Source of the DNA: Chitinophagaceae bacterium
GTDB taxonomy: Bacteria; Bacteroidota; Bacteroidia; Chitinophagales; Chitinophagaceae
Direction: 5' to 3'
NCBI GenBank assembly: GCA_947442625.1
Contig: CANEWJ010000008.1
Span: 1 to 38,163 of the forward strand
Length of the DNA stretch: 38,163 nucleotides
Each line of letters begins with the position of its first letter. Positions within the stretch are counted from its first letter, which is position 1. The translations under genes were made by a program, and so were the position numbers. The notes under the pieces are model-generated. The model did no database searches and had not been told where the DNA came from. It saw only the letters and a list, made by a program, of their open reading frames with translations. Positions 10,701 to 17,593 of this stretch are shown here, one piece after another.

Positions 10701-10889
10701 TCCATTGCTGTAAAGGTTTTCAACCGCTATGGACAATTGGTATTCAGGAGTGATAACTACCAGAACAACTGGGAAGGAACAAATGATGGCAAACCCATCC
10801 CTGATGGAACCTATTACTATGTCATCACCTACAACCTGGTTAGCGGAAAGACATTCCAGACAAAAGGAGATGTAACCATTTTAAGATAA
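7797..10889 (+). CDS. Giant T9SS-exported Asp-box / YCF48-like beta-propeller protein
   Basis: The protein has 1030 aa from ATG 7797 (another ATG follows directly at 7800). The signal peptide ends at TFASAQ. The body carries about nine Asp-box-like units of the form (S/T)x(D/N)GGxxW, for example SADGGKSW, TTDGGKTW, TTNGGTTW, SVNGGTTW and TNNGGATW, plus at least one degenerate copy. This is the signature of YCF48/sialidase-like beta-propellers. Next is a SprB-type repeat (TITVTAIGGIAPYSYSLNGG), then an Ig-like domain (NAGPDKVIVAGDE), then the type-B T9SS sorting domain (NAFTPNGDGQND, ending in VTILR). A PorP/SprF gene follows 15 bp downstream, a usual arrangement for type-B cargo and its surface partner. 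A structural or adhesive surface role is inferred. No catalytic residues were identified. Confidence 0.9.
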   Translation: MMNRHSARMFHLFFALCAILVSTFASAQGTYDTNKWRFSNPKPFGFTIIDVEFLDDNNILGVGSEGGIARSADGGKSWTYGAFTFPTAAGPITRPSFNDIHAVNTTIAYAVGTGGAMVKTTDGGKTWNLVRTPLFNKGRNINAVWFVNKDTGYIGGQHNTPDSLPKLYFTRNGGNTWDSMAAPMGGKSRIGYVNNPSLAPIIINVTAKDKEIYAIQFVNDRLGYVSGSGLSTFERHPAVSATGIPNGTTTSSGSHHSSLLWKFDNGTLTDYSTSKERLGYNGVPAGAVTNTTRYGSPGNSTQTMRALHIINDSTVLMMSFNNNIVLRVQTGRNDSTANVAVPGRFEKGRYTTLNFPFPPVNPIVSIPRVQTLLISNPYRIVRAPNGKLHAPGNFGLMATSTDNGVNWRMEGSLPQGKNFSGNGTWAMDISPSGKFLTMGTFGVCADSSAGGKWATNYETTPASASYFEIEFADCNNGIATGGGSVTVTTDGGKTWTDKVRRDFANLNINITALAYPAVDKAYFATNAGSLYRSLDKGTTMDPLYSNPNLQLQDVVAFGKDTVIVVASSAFSVAAASRTSNIIRSINNGASWQVIGGFPVGSTAPTMSKIFFPSNTIGYVSGNRGAVYKTTNGGTTWTNISPFPALNATMNYTEIFALDNNTVFVTGNGFPRKVVYKSVNGGTTWTDITNNLATLPVGNLNAILMHDVNNGYIGTPGTMVSTNNGGATWNMEIPPTGNIFETMAFAPKTVPAGTPVANRRLFVTGVNISGAPMMEFGDTTLLKVSTTETSTPSCTNINNGTITVTAIGGIAPYSYSLNGGAFQSSNVLTGAAAGNNTVIIRDNACESISKTVILAAIPSPVVNAGPDKVIVAGDEVGLWGSSAATPRSIAWTPATNIVSGASSFTTYVNPPTTTTYKLTVVDDATGCSGSDDALVTVAPYCIAVKNAFTPNGDGQNDRWLVTNGGACTKSIAVKVFNRYGQLVFRSDNYQNNWEGTNDGKPIPDGTYYYVITYNLVSGKTFQTKGDVTILR

Positions 10890-10904
10890 TTCAAAAGACA
10901 GAAC

Positions 10905-11807
10905 ATGAAAAAATACATATACCTCATTGCATTATCCATTGTCTTTACCTCCGCATCTGCGCAGCAGTTGCAAACCTCTTCCCTGTATGATGTACAGGGC
11001 GTATTGCACAATCCGGCCATGGCAGGCATGCAATCCTCCAACTTTGTTGGAGCAACCTATCGTACACAATGGAGCGGCATCACAGGCAGTCCCAAAACCA
11101 CCAATGTTTTTGGCTCATTTGCTGTTCCAGACAAGTTGATTGGATTGGGTGGCTATATTTATAATGATGTAACAGGCCCTACTTCCAGAACAGGTGCACA
11201 GTTCTCTTTTGCCAAGCATCTCCCTATGTCTGATGGTTCCGGTAAATTTTCAATCGGTATCGAAACAAGGTTGTTCCAGTTCGGCATTGATAAAAATAAA
11301 CTGGGCCTCACATTGGGCAATGACCCAATCCTTGCAGGTGCACAAACCAGGACAAAGTTTGATGCTGGTTTAGGCTTGGCTTTCACCAACGAAAAATTAC
11401 AGGTTGGTATCTCGGTTGCACAGATGGTTCAATCCAAGCTCGATTTTTATACAGGGTCACAAACCCCTGCTGCACAGGGTCGCCTTTACAGGCACTTTTA
11501 CTTCCATACCAACTACAGGATTGATGTGGGTGGTGGAACAACCATCGTTCCGAACATGCTCCTCATTTATTTGCCCAGCACCAGTGCTGCAGAATTTCAG
11601 GCGGGTGCAAGGGTTGAGCGTGAACTGTTCTGGTGGGGAGTTGGTATCCGTTCCAGGCAAAGCTACATGCTGTCTGCAGGCCTGAACATCAACAAAAACT
11701 TCACTCTTGGATATGGTTATGATAGCTACATCAGCCCTATCAGCACCTTTGATGGAGGTGCCAATGGTCATGAGTTGTTGCTCCGCTACACATTCAAAAA
11801 GAAATAA
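10905..11807 (+). CDS. PorP/SprF family type IX secretion outer-membrane protein
   Basis: The 300-aa protein has a signal peptide (MKKYIYLIALSIVFTSASA) followed by the family's N-terminal pattern: YDVQGVLHNPAMAGM, then YRTQWSGITGSPKT. The rest is alternating beta-strand sequence ending in an aromatic-rich strand (ELLLRYTFKKK), consistent with an outer-membrane barrel. The length is normal for PorP/SprF. Members of this family support secretion or surface retention of type-B T9SS cargo. The position 15 bp after the propeller gene suggests that the propeller protein is its cargo, and the two IgGFc-like proteins nearby may be further clients. This is one of the clearest family calls in the window. 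Confidence 0.93.
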   Translation: MKKYIYLIALSIVFTSASAQQLQTSSLYDVQGVLHNPAMAGMQSSNFVGATYRTQWSGITGSPKTTNVFGSFAVPDKLIGLGGYIYNDVTGPTSRTGAQFSFAKHLPMSDGSGKFSIGIETRLFQFGIDKNKLGLTLGNDPILAGAQTRTKFDAGLGLAFTNEKLQVGISVAQMVQSKLDFYTGSQTPAAQGRLYRHFYFHTNYRIDVGGGTTIVPNMLLIYLPSTSAAEFQAGARVERELFWWGVGIRSRQSYMLSAGLNINKNFTLGYGYDSYISPISTFDGGANGHELLLRYTFKKK

Positions 11808-11823
11808 GGACTTTGAAACGCAT

Positions 11824-11856
11824 AAAAAAGGGGTTGAATGTTCAACCCCTTTTTTT
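11824..11856. terminator. Bidirectional intrinsic terminator between porP/sprF and the beta-barrel gene
   Basis: The stem GGGGTTGAA (11830-11838) pairs with TTCAACCCC (11841-11849). It is preceded by six A and followed by seven T, so both strands see a hairpin followed by a U-run. It separates two convergent transcription units (stops at 11807 plus and 11861 minus). Confidence 0.85.
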
Positions 11857-11860
11857 ATGG

Positions 11861-12445
11861 CTAGAATTTCCATCCTACCCTTAGTGCTGTTCGGTGCATG
11901 TTATACCGCGCCTGGTTGGTAATTGTTCTGAGGCTTTGATCCACCGGATTCCAAATGCTTGATGGATAGGTTTCTTGCACAGATTTCATCACCCAGGAAA
12001 CAGAAACTTGCAATCTTTCTTTTTTCCTGATGCGGATCATGTTTCCTCCCCCAATTTCACCATAAACACCTCCGCTGTATTTTTTTGTAATGGTTCTCCC
12101 GCCCCACCAGGAAAGTTCTGCTACTGTACCCGATTTAAGATTATAGCCCCAACTGGACATCACAAACAGATTGACCTTCCTGAAATCAAACGCCTTCCTT
12201 GCCTGAAAGTATACCGGATAGGATTCAAACCTGTAATAGTCAACAGCTGCCCCCAGGCCAAGCATGATTCCTTTTTTTTCAATACCCGCATTGAGCCTTA
12301 CATCACGATCAAGCGTATATGATCCCACCAGGATACCTGCCTCAGGCACAAGCCATGGTTTCCAGTGCTTATTGGTTTGTGCATTTATTGTAGCAGATCC
12401 CAGCAAAGCCAGGAGCAGGAAAAATTGAATCCGCTTGTTTGCCAT
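11861..12445 (-). CDS. Small exported beta-barrel-like protein, function unknown
   Basis: The 194-aa protein has a signal peptide (ending SATINAQ). The mature part is made of alternating hydrophobic/polar strands rich in Tyr and Trp (GLGAAVDYYRF, VNLFVMSSWGYNLKSG, GGVYGEIGGGNMIRI, LQVSVSWVMKS) and ends in a C-terminal Phe (RVGWKF). These are features of a small outer-membrane beta-barrel. I do not recognise a named family. Its ATG is only 2 bp after the stop of the LVIVD lipoprotein gene, so the two are almost certainly cotranscribed and probably act together at the envelope. Confidence 0.8.
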   Translation of the reverse strand: MANKRIQFFLLLALLGSATINAQTNKHWKPWLVPEAGILVGSYTLDRDVRLNAGIEKKGIMLGLGAAVDYYRFESYPVYFQARKAFDFRKVNLFVMSSWGYNLKSGTVAELSWWGGRTITKKYSGGVYGEIGGGNMIRIRKKERLQVSVSWVMKSVQETYPSSIWNPVDQSLRTITNQARYNMHRTALRVGWKF

Positions 12446-12447
12446 GC

Positions 12448-13680
12448 TTATTTTTTAATGCTTACGCTTCCCTTGACAACCGGATTGGAAGGAACGGAGA
12501 AATCAATAAGATACATGGCATCCGCAGCAGAAACCATGGCAATCTTCCCCAGTGCAATCACATCAAATGCATTCATCCCCTTTACATGGGCAAGCTGCCT
12601 GATATTGCTCACATCGGCTGCATTGAAAAACTTAACACCATCGGCCCCTTCACAAATGATCAGGATATCACCCTCTTTTGAAAGTCCGTGAGGATTGGTC
12701 AATGGATATGACTTCAGCAATTTGGGTTTGGAAAGATCTGAGATGTCGACTACATCCAGCTGGTTGATAAATCCTGCACATTTTGTACCATTTCTCAGGG
12801 TCACAAAGGCATTCTTGCCATCACTGATCACCGGATCACATACACGCGCATGGGTGAAAGAGCCTGTCTTGGAAGGATTGTCTTTTGAAGTGATGTCAAA
12901 AATATGCATGCCAGTCATGGACCCCAAAAACAGGTTTTTGCCAAAAGGGAAAATCGTTTCTATGTCCCAGCCACCTGCACTCAATTCTTTGATATATACA
13001 GGTTTCTCTGGGATGGCGGTATTGAATACTTTCATCTTGGAATGATCAACAGTATACATCCTGTCATCACTCAATGCAAACCTTGCCATGCTGCCACCCG
13101 TTCCGTTGGATACGCCGGGAGGCGAAGAGGAAGACGCAGACATTACTTGAACATCCGCCTTCATCATTCCCCAGCTGATGGTCTCATTGCTTTTTAAGAC
13201 CGTATCAACGGCAATCCATTCGGTGATCACCAAGTCCTTCGCTGGCATAAAAGAAGAATAATAGCGCTCAGGAAATACACCAGGCAGAACAGTCTTGAGC
13301 TGCACCTTCCTGGGATCGGTAATGTCTATTGCCACCAGGTCAGTATACATGTCTGCATAAAGAATATTGCCTCTTACAGCCAGATCAACTGCACCTGGCA
13401 CATGGACAAATGCAATATTGGCTGGCGACGCGGGGTTTCTTACATCGATGATGTGCACGCCCTTGTTCAGTTCATTCAGGAACACATATCCATCCTTGTA
13501 AAAAAGTTTTCCTGGAGCAGTTAACTCAATGGGATTGCTGCTTTTGATGTTCGCCTTGACCTCATCCTTGGTTTTGTAAACCGGGCGGTAAATGGTTGTC
13601 TTGGTCAATACCTGATCTTTTACACAGCCCTGTAAAAAGAGCAATATAGAAAAACCAACGACGGATAAAATACGCTTCAT
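12448..13680 (-). CDS. LVIVD-repeat surface lipoprotein (beta-propeller)
   Basis: The protein has 410 aa from ATG 13680. The frame continues upstream only to a TTG at 13707, and the lipoprotein signal MKRILSVVGFSILLFLQGC (Cys19) fixes the ATG start. The body repeats the LVIVD pattern of a short strand, an I/VDV/I core and a P-x-x-P-like turn: GVHIIDVRNPASPANIA, LVAIDITDPRKVQL, GMHIFDITSKDNPSKTG, QLDVVDISDLSKPKLL, MYLIDFSVPSNPVVKG. LVIVD repeats are expected to fold as a beta-propeller in extracellular proteins. A low-complexity Ser/Gly stretch (SASSSSPPGVSNGTGG) lies mid-protein. The gene precedes a small barrel gene by 2 bp. No enzymatic role is apparent; a binding or scaffold role is inferred. 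Confidence 0.88.
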   Translation of the reverse strand: MKRILSVVGFSILLFLQGCVKDQVLTKTTIYRPVYKTKDEVKANIKSSNPIELTAPGKLFYKDGYVFLNELNKGVHIIDVRNPASPANIAFVHVPGAVDLAVRGNILYADMYTDLVAIDITDPRKVQLKTVLPGVFPERYYSSFMPAKDLVITEWIAVDTVLKSNETISWGMMKADVQVMSASSSSPPGVSNGTGGSMARFALSDDRMYTVDHSKMKVFNTAIPEKPVYIKELSAGGWDIETIFPFGKNLFLGSMTGMHIFDITSKDNPSKTGSFTHARVCDPVISDGKNAFVTLRNGTKCAGFINQLDVVDISDLSKPKLLKSYPLTNPHGLSKEGDILIICEGADGVKFFNAADVSNIRQLAHVKGMNAFDVIALGKIAMVSAADAMYLIDFSVPSNPVVKGSVSIKK

Positions 13681-13758
13681 GGGTGTTATTTTATAACTTG
13701 ACAGCAAATTTCAGCAAAATGATGCATACGGCCATCATCAATTGATGAATGGAATGAA

Positions 13759-14628
13759 CTATACCAGTTTGTAATTGCGGAATGTGAAGGGCCTGATACC
13801 GGTGTGTTTCTCCAAGTGGTATAAAAACCATTTTTTGAGGGTGAACTTTTTCCGGGTTACATCCGCCTGAATCTCCCAGTTCTTTTCACTGATCCGCTTT
13901 TGCATAACAATCGGATGGGATCCGGTAAATCGTTCCAATGAATCGAACTCGTCATAATTATAGATCCCTTCTCGCTTTTCAAGGCTTTCTCTCATTGACT
14001 TGCTCATCCAGTTGCTGCTGAGCCTGCGCAATTTGCGATCCATGAGTTCCGGACTTTTCACCCAGCCATAATGGTATACCTGCGCATCAATCAGTTTGCA
14101 TGGCAGGCGCTTGCCATCCATCCTGAAACCCTGTGCATCCTTGAAAGAATAGATGCCCTTGTTGTTCCTGATGATCCTGATTTCCTTGTTGTACCACCTT
14201 CTGCTGTCTCCAAAATAATCATAGCTGCCATAAAAATGAACATAGCCAAAAACCAATCCGAACACAGATGGATTATTCAACTGTTTTTCACAGGCGGCCC
14301 TGATGTTGTCGTGAAACTTTTCATGCACTACCTCATCACACTGGATATAAAAAGCCCAATCGCTATCATCCGAAATGTGTTGAAAAGCCTTATCGGTTTC
14401 AATGGCCATCACATGGCCACCGGGGAGTTTTGAAAGGTCCCACTCGCTGTGTACAATCCTGATTTTATCTGAACCAATTCCCCTGATAAGGCCTTCCGTA
14501 TCATCATCACTCTTGCCAACGGCAACAATCATTTCATCCACAACAGGCAGGATGGAGTTGATGGCCTCCACTGCCGGATAGTCATTGATGATGGCATTGC
14601 GGATGATGGTGAAACCCGAGATTTTCAT
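13759..14628 (-). CDS. Family 2-like glycosyltransferase
   Basis: The 289-aa protein starts at ATG 14628 (MKISGFTIIRNAI). The frame stays open upstream to 14994, but that stretch lies antisense to the symporter gene and has no family features, so the longer version is rejected. The N-terminus matches GT2 enzymes (FTIIRNAIINDYPAVEAINSILPVVDEMIVAVG). An Asp-containing motif (WAFYIQCDEVVHE) sits where the metal/nucleotide-sugar-binding DxD is expected. There is no signal peptide or membrane span, so it is probably cytosolic and acts on a glycan or lipid carrier. It stands alone, with no other glycan genes nearby, and is divergent from dctA with 33 bp between the starts. The acceptor is unknown. 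Confidence 0.85.
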   Translation of the reverse strand: MKISGFTIIRNAIINDYPAVEAINSILPVVDEMIVAVGKSDDDTEGLIRGIGSDKIRIVHSEWDLSKLPGGHVMAIETDKAFQHISDDSDWAFYIQCDEVVHEKFHDNIRAACEKQLNNPSVFGLVFGYVHFYGSYDYFGDSRRWYNKEIRIIRNNKGIYSFKDAQGFRMDGKRLPCKLIDAQVYHYGWVKSPELMDRKLRRLSSNWMSKSMRESLEKREGIYNYDEFDSLERFTGSHPIVMQKRISEKNWEIQADVTRKKFTLKKWFLYHLEKHTGIRPFTFRNYKLV

Positions 14629-14661
14629 TTCCCAAAAGTATACTAAGATGGGCTTAAAAAC

Positions 14662-15942
14662 ATGCACATCATGGCTTATCTTTATTCCGTCATTAAAAAC
14701 CGAAACGTGAAGAAACTGTTTACCAACCTTACTTTCTGGGTACTCCTTGCCATCAGTTCTGGCGCATTGCTTGGTCATTTTTTCCCAGACAAGGGTGTTG
14801 CCATGCAGCCATTGGGAAAATACTTCATTGATGTGGTGAAACTCTTCATCAATCCTATCATTTTTCTGACCATTTCCCTGGGTATCAGCGGCATGAACGA
14901 CCTCAAGAAAGTGGGCAGGGTTGGTGGAAAAGCCATCCTCTATTTTGAAATCGTAACAACCGTCGCACTGCTCATCGGCATTGTAGTGGCACACTTCATC
15001 CAGCCGGGTGCAGGTGTAAACACCAACGCCATTCAGGGGGGGGACATCAGCAAGTTCACCAAAAGTGCTGAGGCCTTTTCATGGCTGAAATTCCTGAAAG
15101 ACAACCTCACCATACAGGTGCTGATTTTCTCAATCCTTTTTGGCATCTTCCTGAGCAAATTCAACAAAAAGGAAAGGGTGATTGAGCCCATGAAATTTGC
15201 CTCAAAATACATCTTCAAGGGTTTGCATATTGTGATGCTGTTCGCTCCCATTGGTGCTTTCGGAGGAATGGCTTTCACCATCGGCAAATATGGCATCGCC
15301 ACCCTCATGCCTTTGGGTAAATTGATGTTAACAGTCTACATCACGATGGGCGTTTTTATTTTTGTGGTGCTGGGAGGAATCCTGAAATACTACAAGATCA
15401 GCATCCTGCAATTTCTCAATTATATCAAGGAAGAACTGTTGATTGTGCTCGGTACCTCATCATCAGAAGCGGCACTTCCTTCCCTGATGGAGAAACTGGA
15501 AAAAATGGGATGTGCCAAGCCTGTAGTAGGATTGGTGGTGCCTGCCGGATATTCATTCAACCTGGATGGAACAACCATCTACCTCTCGATGGCAGTAATC
15601 TTTCTTGCTCAGGTATTCAATGTTAACTTGAGCCTGGAGCAGATGCTGACCATTATCGGAATCCTGATGATAACCTCTAAGGGAGCTGCTGGCGTAACAG
15701 GGAGTGGATTTATTGTACTGGCCTCAACGCTTGCAGCTGTGGATGTTATACCAATTGAAGGATTGGCATTGCTGCTGGGTGTTGACCGCTTCATGTCTGA
15801 GGCCAGGGCCATCACAAACTTTATCGGAAATGGGGTAGCTACTGTATTTCTTTCCAATCAGGAAAAGGCATTCGACAGAAACATGATGGATATGGCCTTT
15901 TCAAAAGAAGCGTATGAATATGATCTGAAAAACGAGATCTAG
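14662..15942 (+). CDS. dctA: C4-dicarboxylate/cation symporter, DctA type (DAACS family)
   Basis: The 426-aa inner-membrane protein (423 aa if ATG 14671 is used) has about eight hydrophobic segments and two re-entrant regions. The diagnostic DAACS motifs are present: GTSSSEAALP (the serine-rich loop), GYSFNLDGTTIY, SSKGAAGVTGSG-like TSKGAAGVTGSGF, and GVDRFMSEARAITNFIGNGVAT. The last two closely match E. coli DctA rather than the glutamate carriers, so uptake of succinate, fumarate or malate with protons or sodium is most likely; aspartate or glutamate remains possible. A run of eight G lies in the coding sequence at 15036-15043 (codons for QGGD), a potential slippage site. The last codons and the stop lie in a long hairpin shared with the convergent SusD gene. 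Confidence 0.92.
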   Translation: MHIMAYLYSVIKNRNVKKLFTNLTFWVLLAISSGALLGHFFPDKGVAMQPLGKYFIDVVKLFINPIIFLTISLGISGMNDLKKVGRVGGKAILYFEIVTTVALLIGIVVAHFIQPGAGVNTNAIQGGDISKFTKSAEAFSWLKFLKDNLTIQVLIFSILFGIFLSKFNKKERVIEPMKFASKYIFKGLHIVMLFAPIGAFGGMAFTIGKYGIATLMPLGKLMLTVYITMGVFIFVVLGGILKYYKISILQFLNYIKEELLIVLGTSSSEAALPSLMEKLEKMGCAKPVVGLVVPAGYSFNLDGTTIYLSMAVIFLAQVFNVNLSLEQMLTIIGILMITSKGAAGVTGSGFIVLASTLAAVDVIPIEGLALLLGVDRFMSEARAITNFIGNGVATVFLSNQEKAFDRNMMDMAFSKEAYEYDLKNEI

Positions 15943-15969
15943 ACCATATCCATACGCTGTTAATTTTTT
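15910..15969. terminator. Bidirectional terminator overlapping the end of dctA
   Basis: A 17-position stem, 15910-15926 with 15941-15957, includes the last dctA codons and part of its TAG stop, with a 14-base loop. On the plus strand it has two A.C mismatches and is followed by TGTTAATTTTTT. On the minus strand the same positions become U.G wobbles, giving an unbroken stem followed by TTCTTTTG, so it is a better terminator for the SusD transcript ending at 15968. Confidence 0.6.
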
Positions 15970-17560
15970 AGAATCCTTCGTTCTGCACCATCTTCGGATT
16001 GTTCTGCACCTGTGTAACAGGTATTGGCAGGATGGTCCTGTAATAATAGCTGCTGGTTGTTGCTGTGTATTGGATCAACCTTGAAGCAGCATTTCCTGCA
16101 GAGTTGATTTTCACATAATTTGTTTTTGTCCTGTTGAGGTCAAAAATCCTTTGTCCTTCCAGGGCAAATTCTTTTCTTCTTTCAACAATGATGCTGTCCA
16201 GGAAAGCAGTGGCACGAATCGCTCCCGCAGGAGGCGTTGCCAACAATGAGGCATTATAGGGCCTGGTGGATGATGCGGTATCTCTTGATTTGCGGATAAG
16301 GTTGATATCTGCCAGCGATGAGGTAAGTGAAGCGGCACTGTTGTTTTGTACAGCCAACCTCGCCAGTGCCTCACCACGGGAAAGATACATTTCTGCAATC
16401 CGCATTACCTTGATGTTCTCGAGGTAGGTAACAATATTGGTATACTTTAAGCAGAGGGGTACATTTCTTTCACCACCAATAGAATTGCGGTCTCCGAGTG
16501 CAATAAATTGTCTTCTCACATCTGTTGGTGTATAGCTTTCGTATAAACTCCTGAAGGTGGTCAGTGTTGTGCTGGTACTCCTGTTGTTCATTGCAGTATT
16601 GGTTCCCAGCAATTCACCATAACCTCCCTGGCTGGAGAGGTATGCATAAGAATCCGTACCTGGATTGTCATTGGTATTGTTGGTGACTTCAAAGATGGAC
16701 TCATTGTTGTTGGGGGTCCTAAAGTCTTGCACCATTGATCCATACGTGAACAGGCTGTATTTGCCCGAGTTGATCACCTCAGTCGATGCCGCTACTGCCG
16801 TAGGCCAATCTTCCTTGAAGATGGCAACCCTTGCCCTCAATGCCAGGGTGCCCCAACGGTTCAACCTGATCTTAAAGAAAGCGCTGTTGATGGAACCACT
16901 GTTATAGACATTGCCTGTTGCAGGCAACCTTTTGATGGCCTCATTGATGTCCTTGTCAATCTGAGCGTATACTTCTGCAGCAGTATTCCTTGCAGGATAA
17001 ACCACCTCATCCACTTTTGTGATAGGTTTCAATACGAGGGGAACGCAAAGATGAGATCCATCTGCTGTATGCTTGAGTGGCCTCGAAAAAAACTTGGCAA
17101 GATCGAAATACGCCAAAGCCCTTACTGCATAGGCTTCTCCAATCAACTGGCCAAACTCTTCCTGTTGCAGGGGAGTAATGATTGCTTTGAGTTTTTCTTC
17201 ATTGGCAATGATGGCATTGGCATTGGTCACCACCTGGTACATCTGGTTCCACATGCGGCTTACATTGGCATCGGTTGCAGTATGCGTCATGGTATTCATG
17301 CCGGTATAGCGGTTACCGGTTCTTACGCTCCTGGTCATGTTGTCTGAAATGACTTCCGGAATGACCATGGCATCACGGCCATAATAGCTATACGATTGCA
17401 TGAGGGAGTACAATCCATTGACGGCTGCCCTTGCTGTGGGAAGGCTTGAAAACACATCTTCGGTGAACACACTTTGTTGTGGCCGGATGTCAAGAAAATC
17501 CTTCTGACAGGAAGCAAGGAAGACGATACCCAGGATTACTATTGATGATATCTTTTTCAT
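15968..17560 (-). CDS. SusD/RagB family surface lipoprotein (pair A)
   Basis: The 530-aa protein starts with a lipoprotein signal (VFLASC, Cys18) followed by QKDFLDIRPQ, the usual start of mature SusD proteins. The typical helical repeats follow: SLPTARAAVNGLYSLMQ, then QLIGEAYAVRALAYFDLAKFFSRP, and later MRIAEMYLSRGEALARLA and ERRKEFALEGQRIFDLNR, which are conserved SusD C-terminal landmarks. It would sit on the SusC pore encoded 33 bp upstream and bind the imported ligand. No glycoside hydrolase, sigma/anti-sigma pair or hybrid two-component sensor lies beside it, so the substrate is not indicated by context; the nearest enzyme gene is a secreted alpha/beta hydrolase divergent from susC. 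Confidence 0.95.
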   Translation of the reverse strand: MKKISSIVILGIVFLASCQKDFLDIRPQQSVFTEDVFSSLPTARAAVNGLYSLMQSYSYYGRDAMVIPEVISDNMTRSVRTGNRYTGMNTMTHTATDANVSRMWNQMYQVVTNANAIIANEEKLKAIITPLQQEEFGQLIGEAYAVRALAYFDLAKFFSRPLKHTADGSHLCVPLVLKPITKVDEVVYPARNTAAEVYAQIDKDINEAIKRLPATGNVYNSGSINSAFFKIRLNRWGTLALRARVAIFKEDWPTAVAASTEVINSGKYSLFTYGSMVQDFRTPNNNESIFEVTNNTNDNPGTDSYAYLSSQGGYGELLGTNTAMNNRSTSTTLTTFRSLYESYTPTDVRRQFIALGDRNSIGGERNVPLCLKYTNIVTYLENIKVMRIAEMYLSRGEALARLAVQNNSAASLTSSLADINLIRKSRDTASSTRPYNASLLATPPAGAIRATAFLDSIIVERRKEFALEGQRIFDLNRTKTNYVKINSAGNAASRLIQYTATTSSYYYRTILPIPVTQVQNNPKMVQNEGF

Positions 17561-17593
17561 GATAATATCTTTTGATTGTTTGTCTATGGATGA

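Noticed and set aside
14629-14994. N-terminal extension of the glycosyltransferase frame, opposite dctA
   Set aside because: The extension lies antisense to well-conserved dctA codons and has no family features, while the internal ATG at 14628 gives a normal GT2 start.
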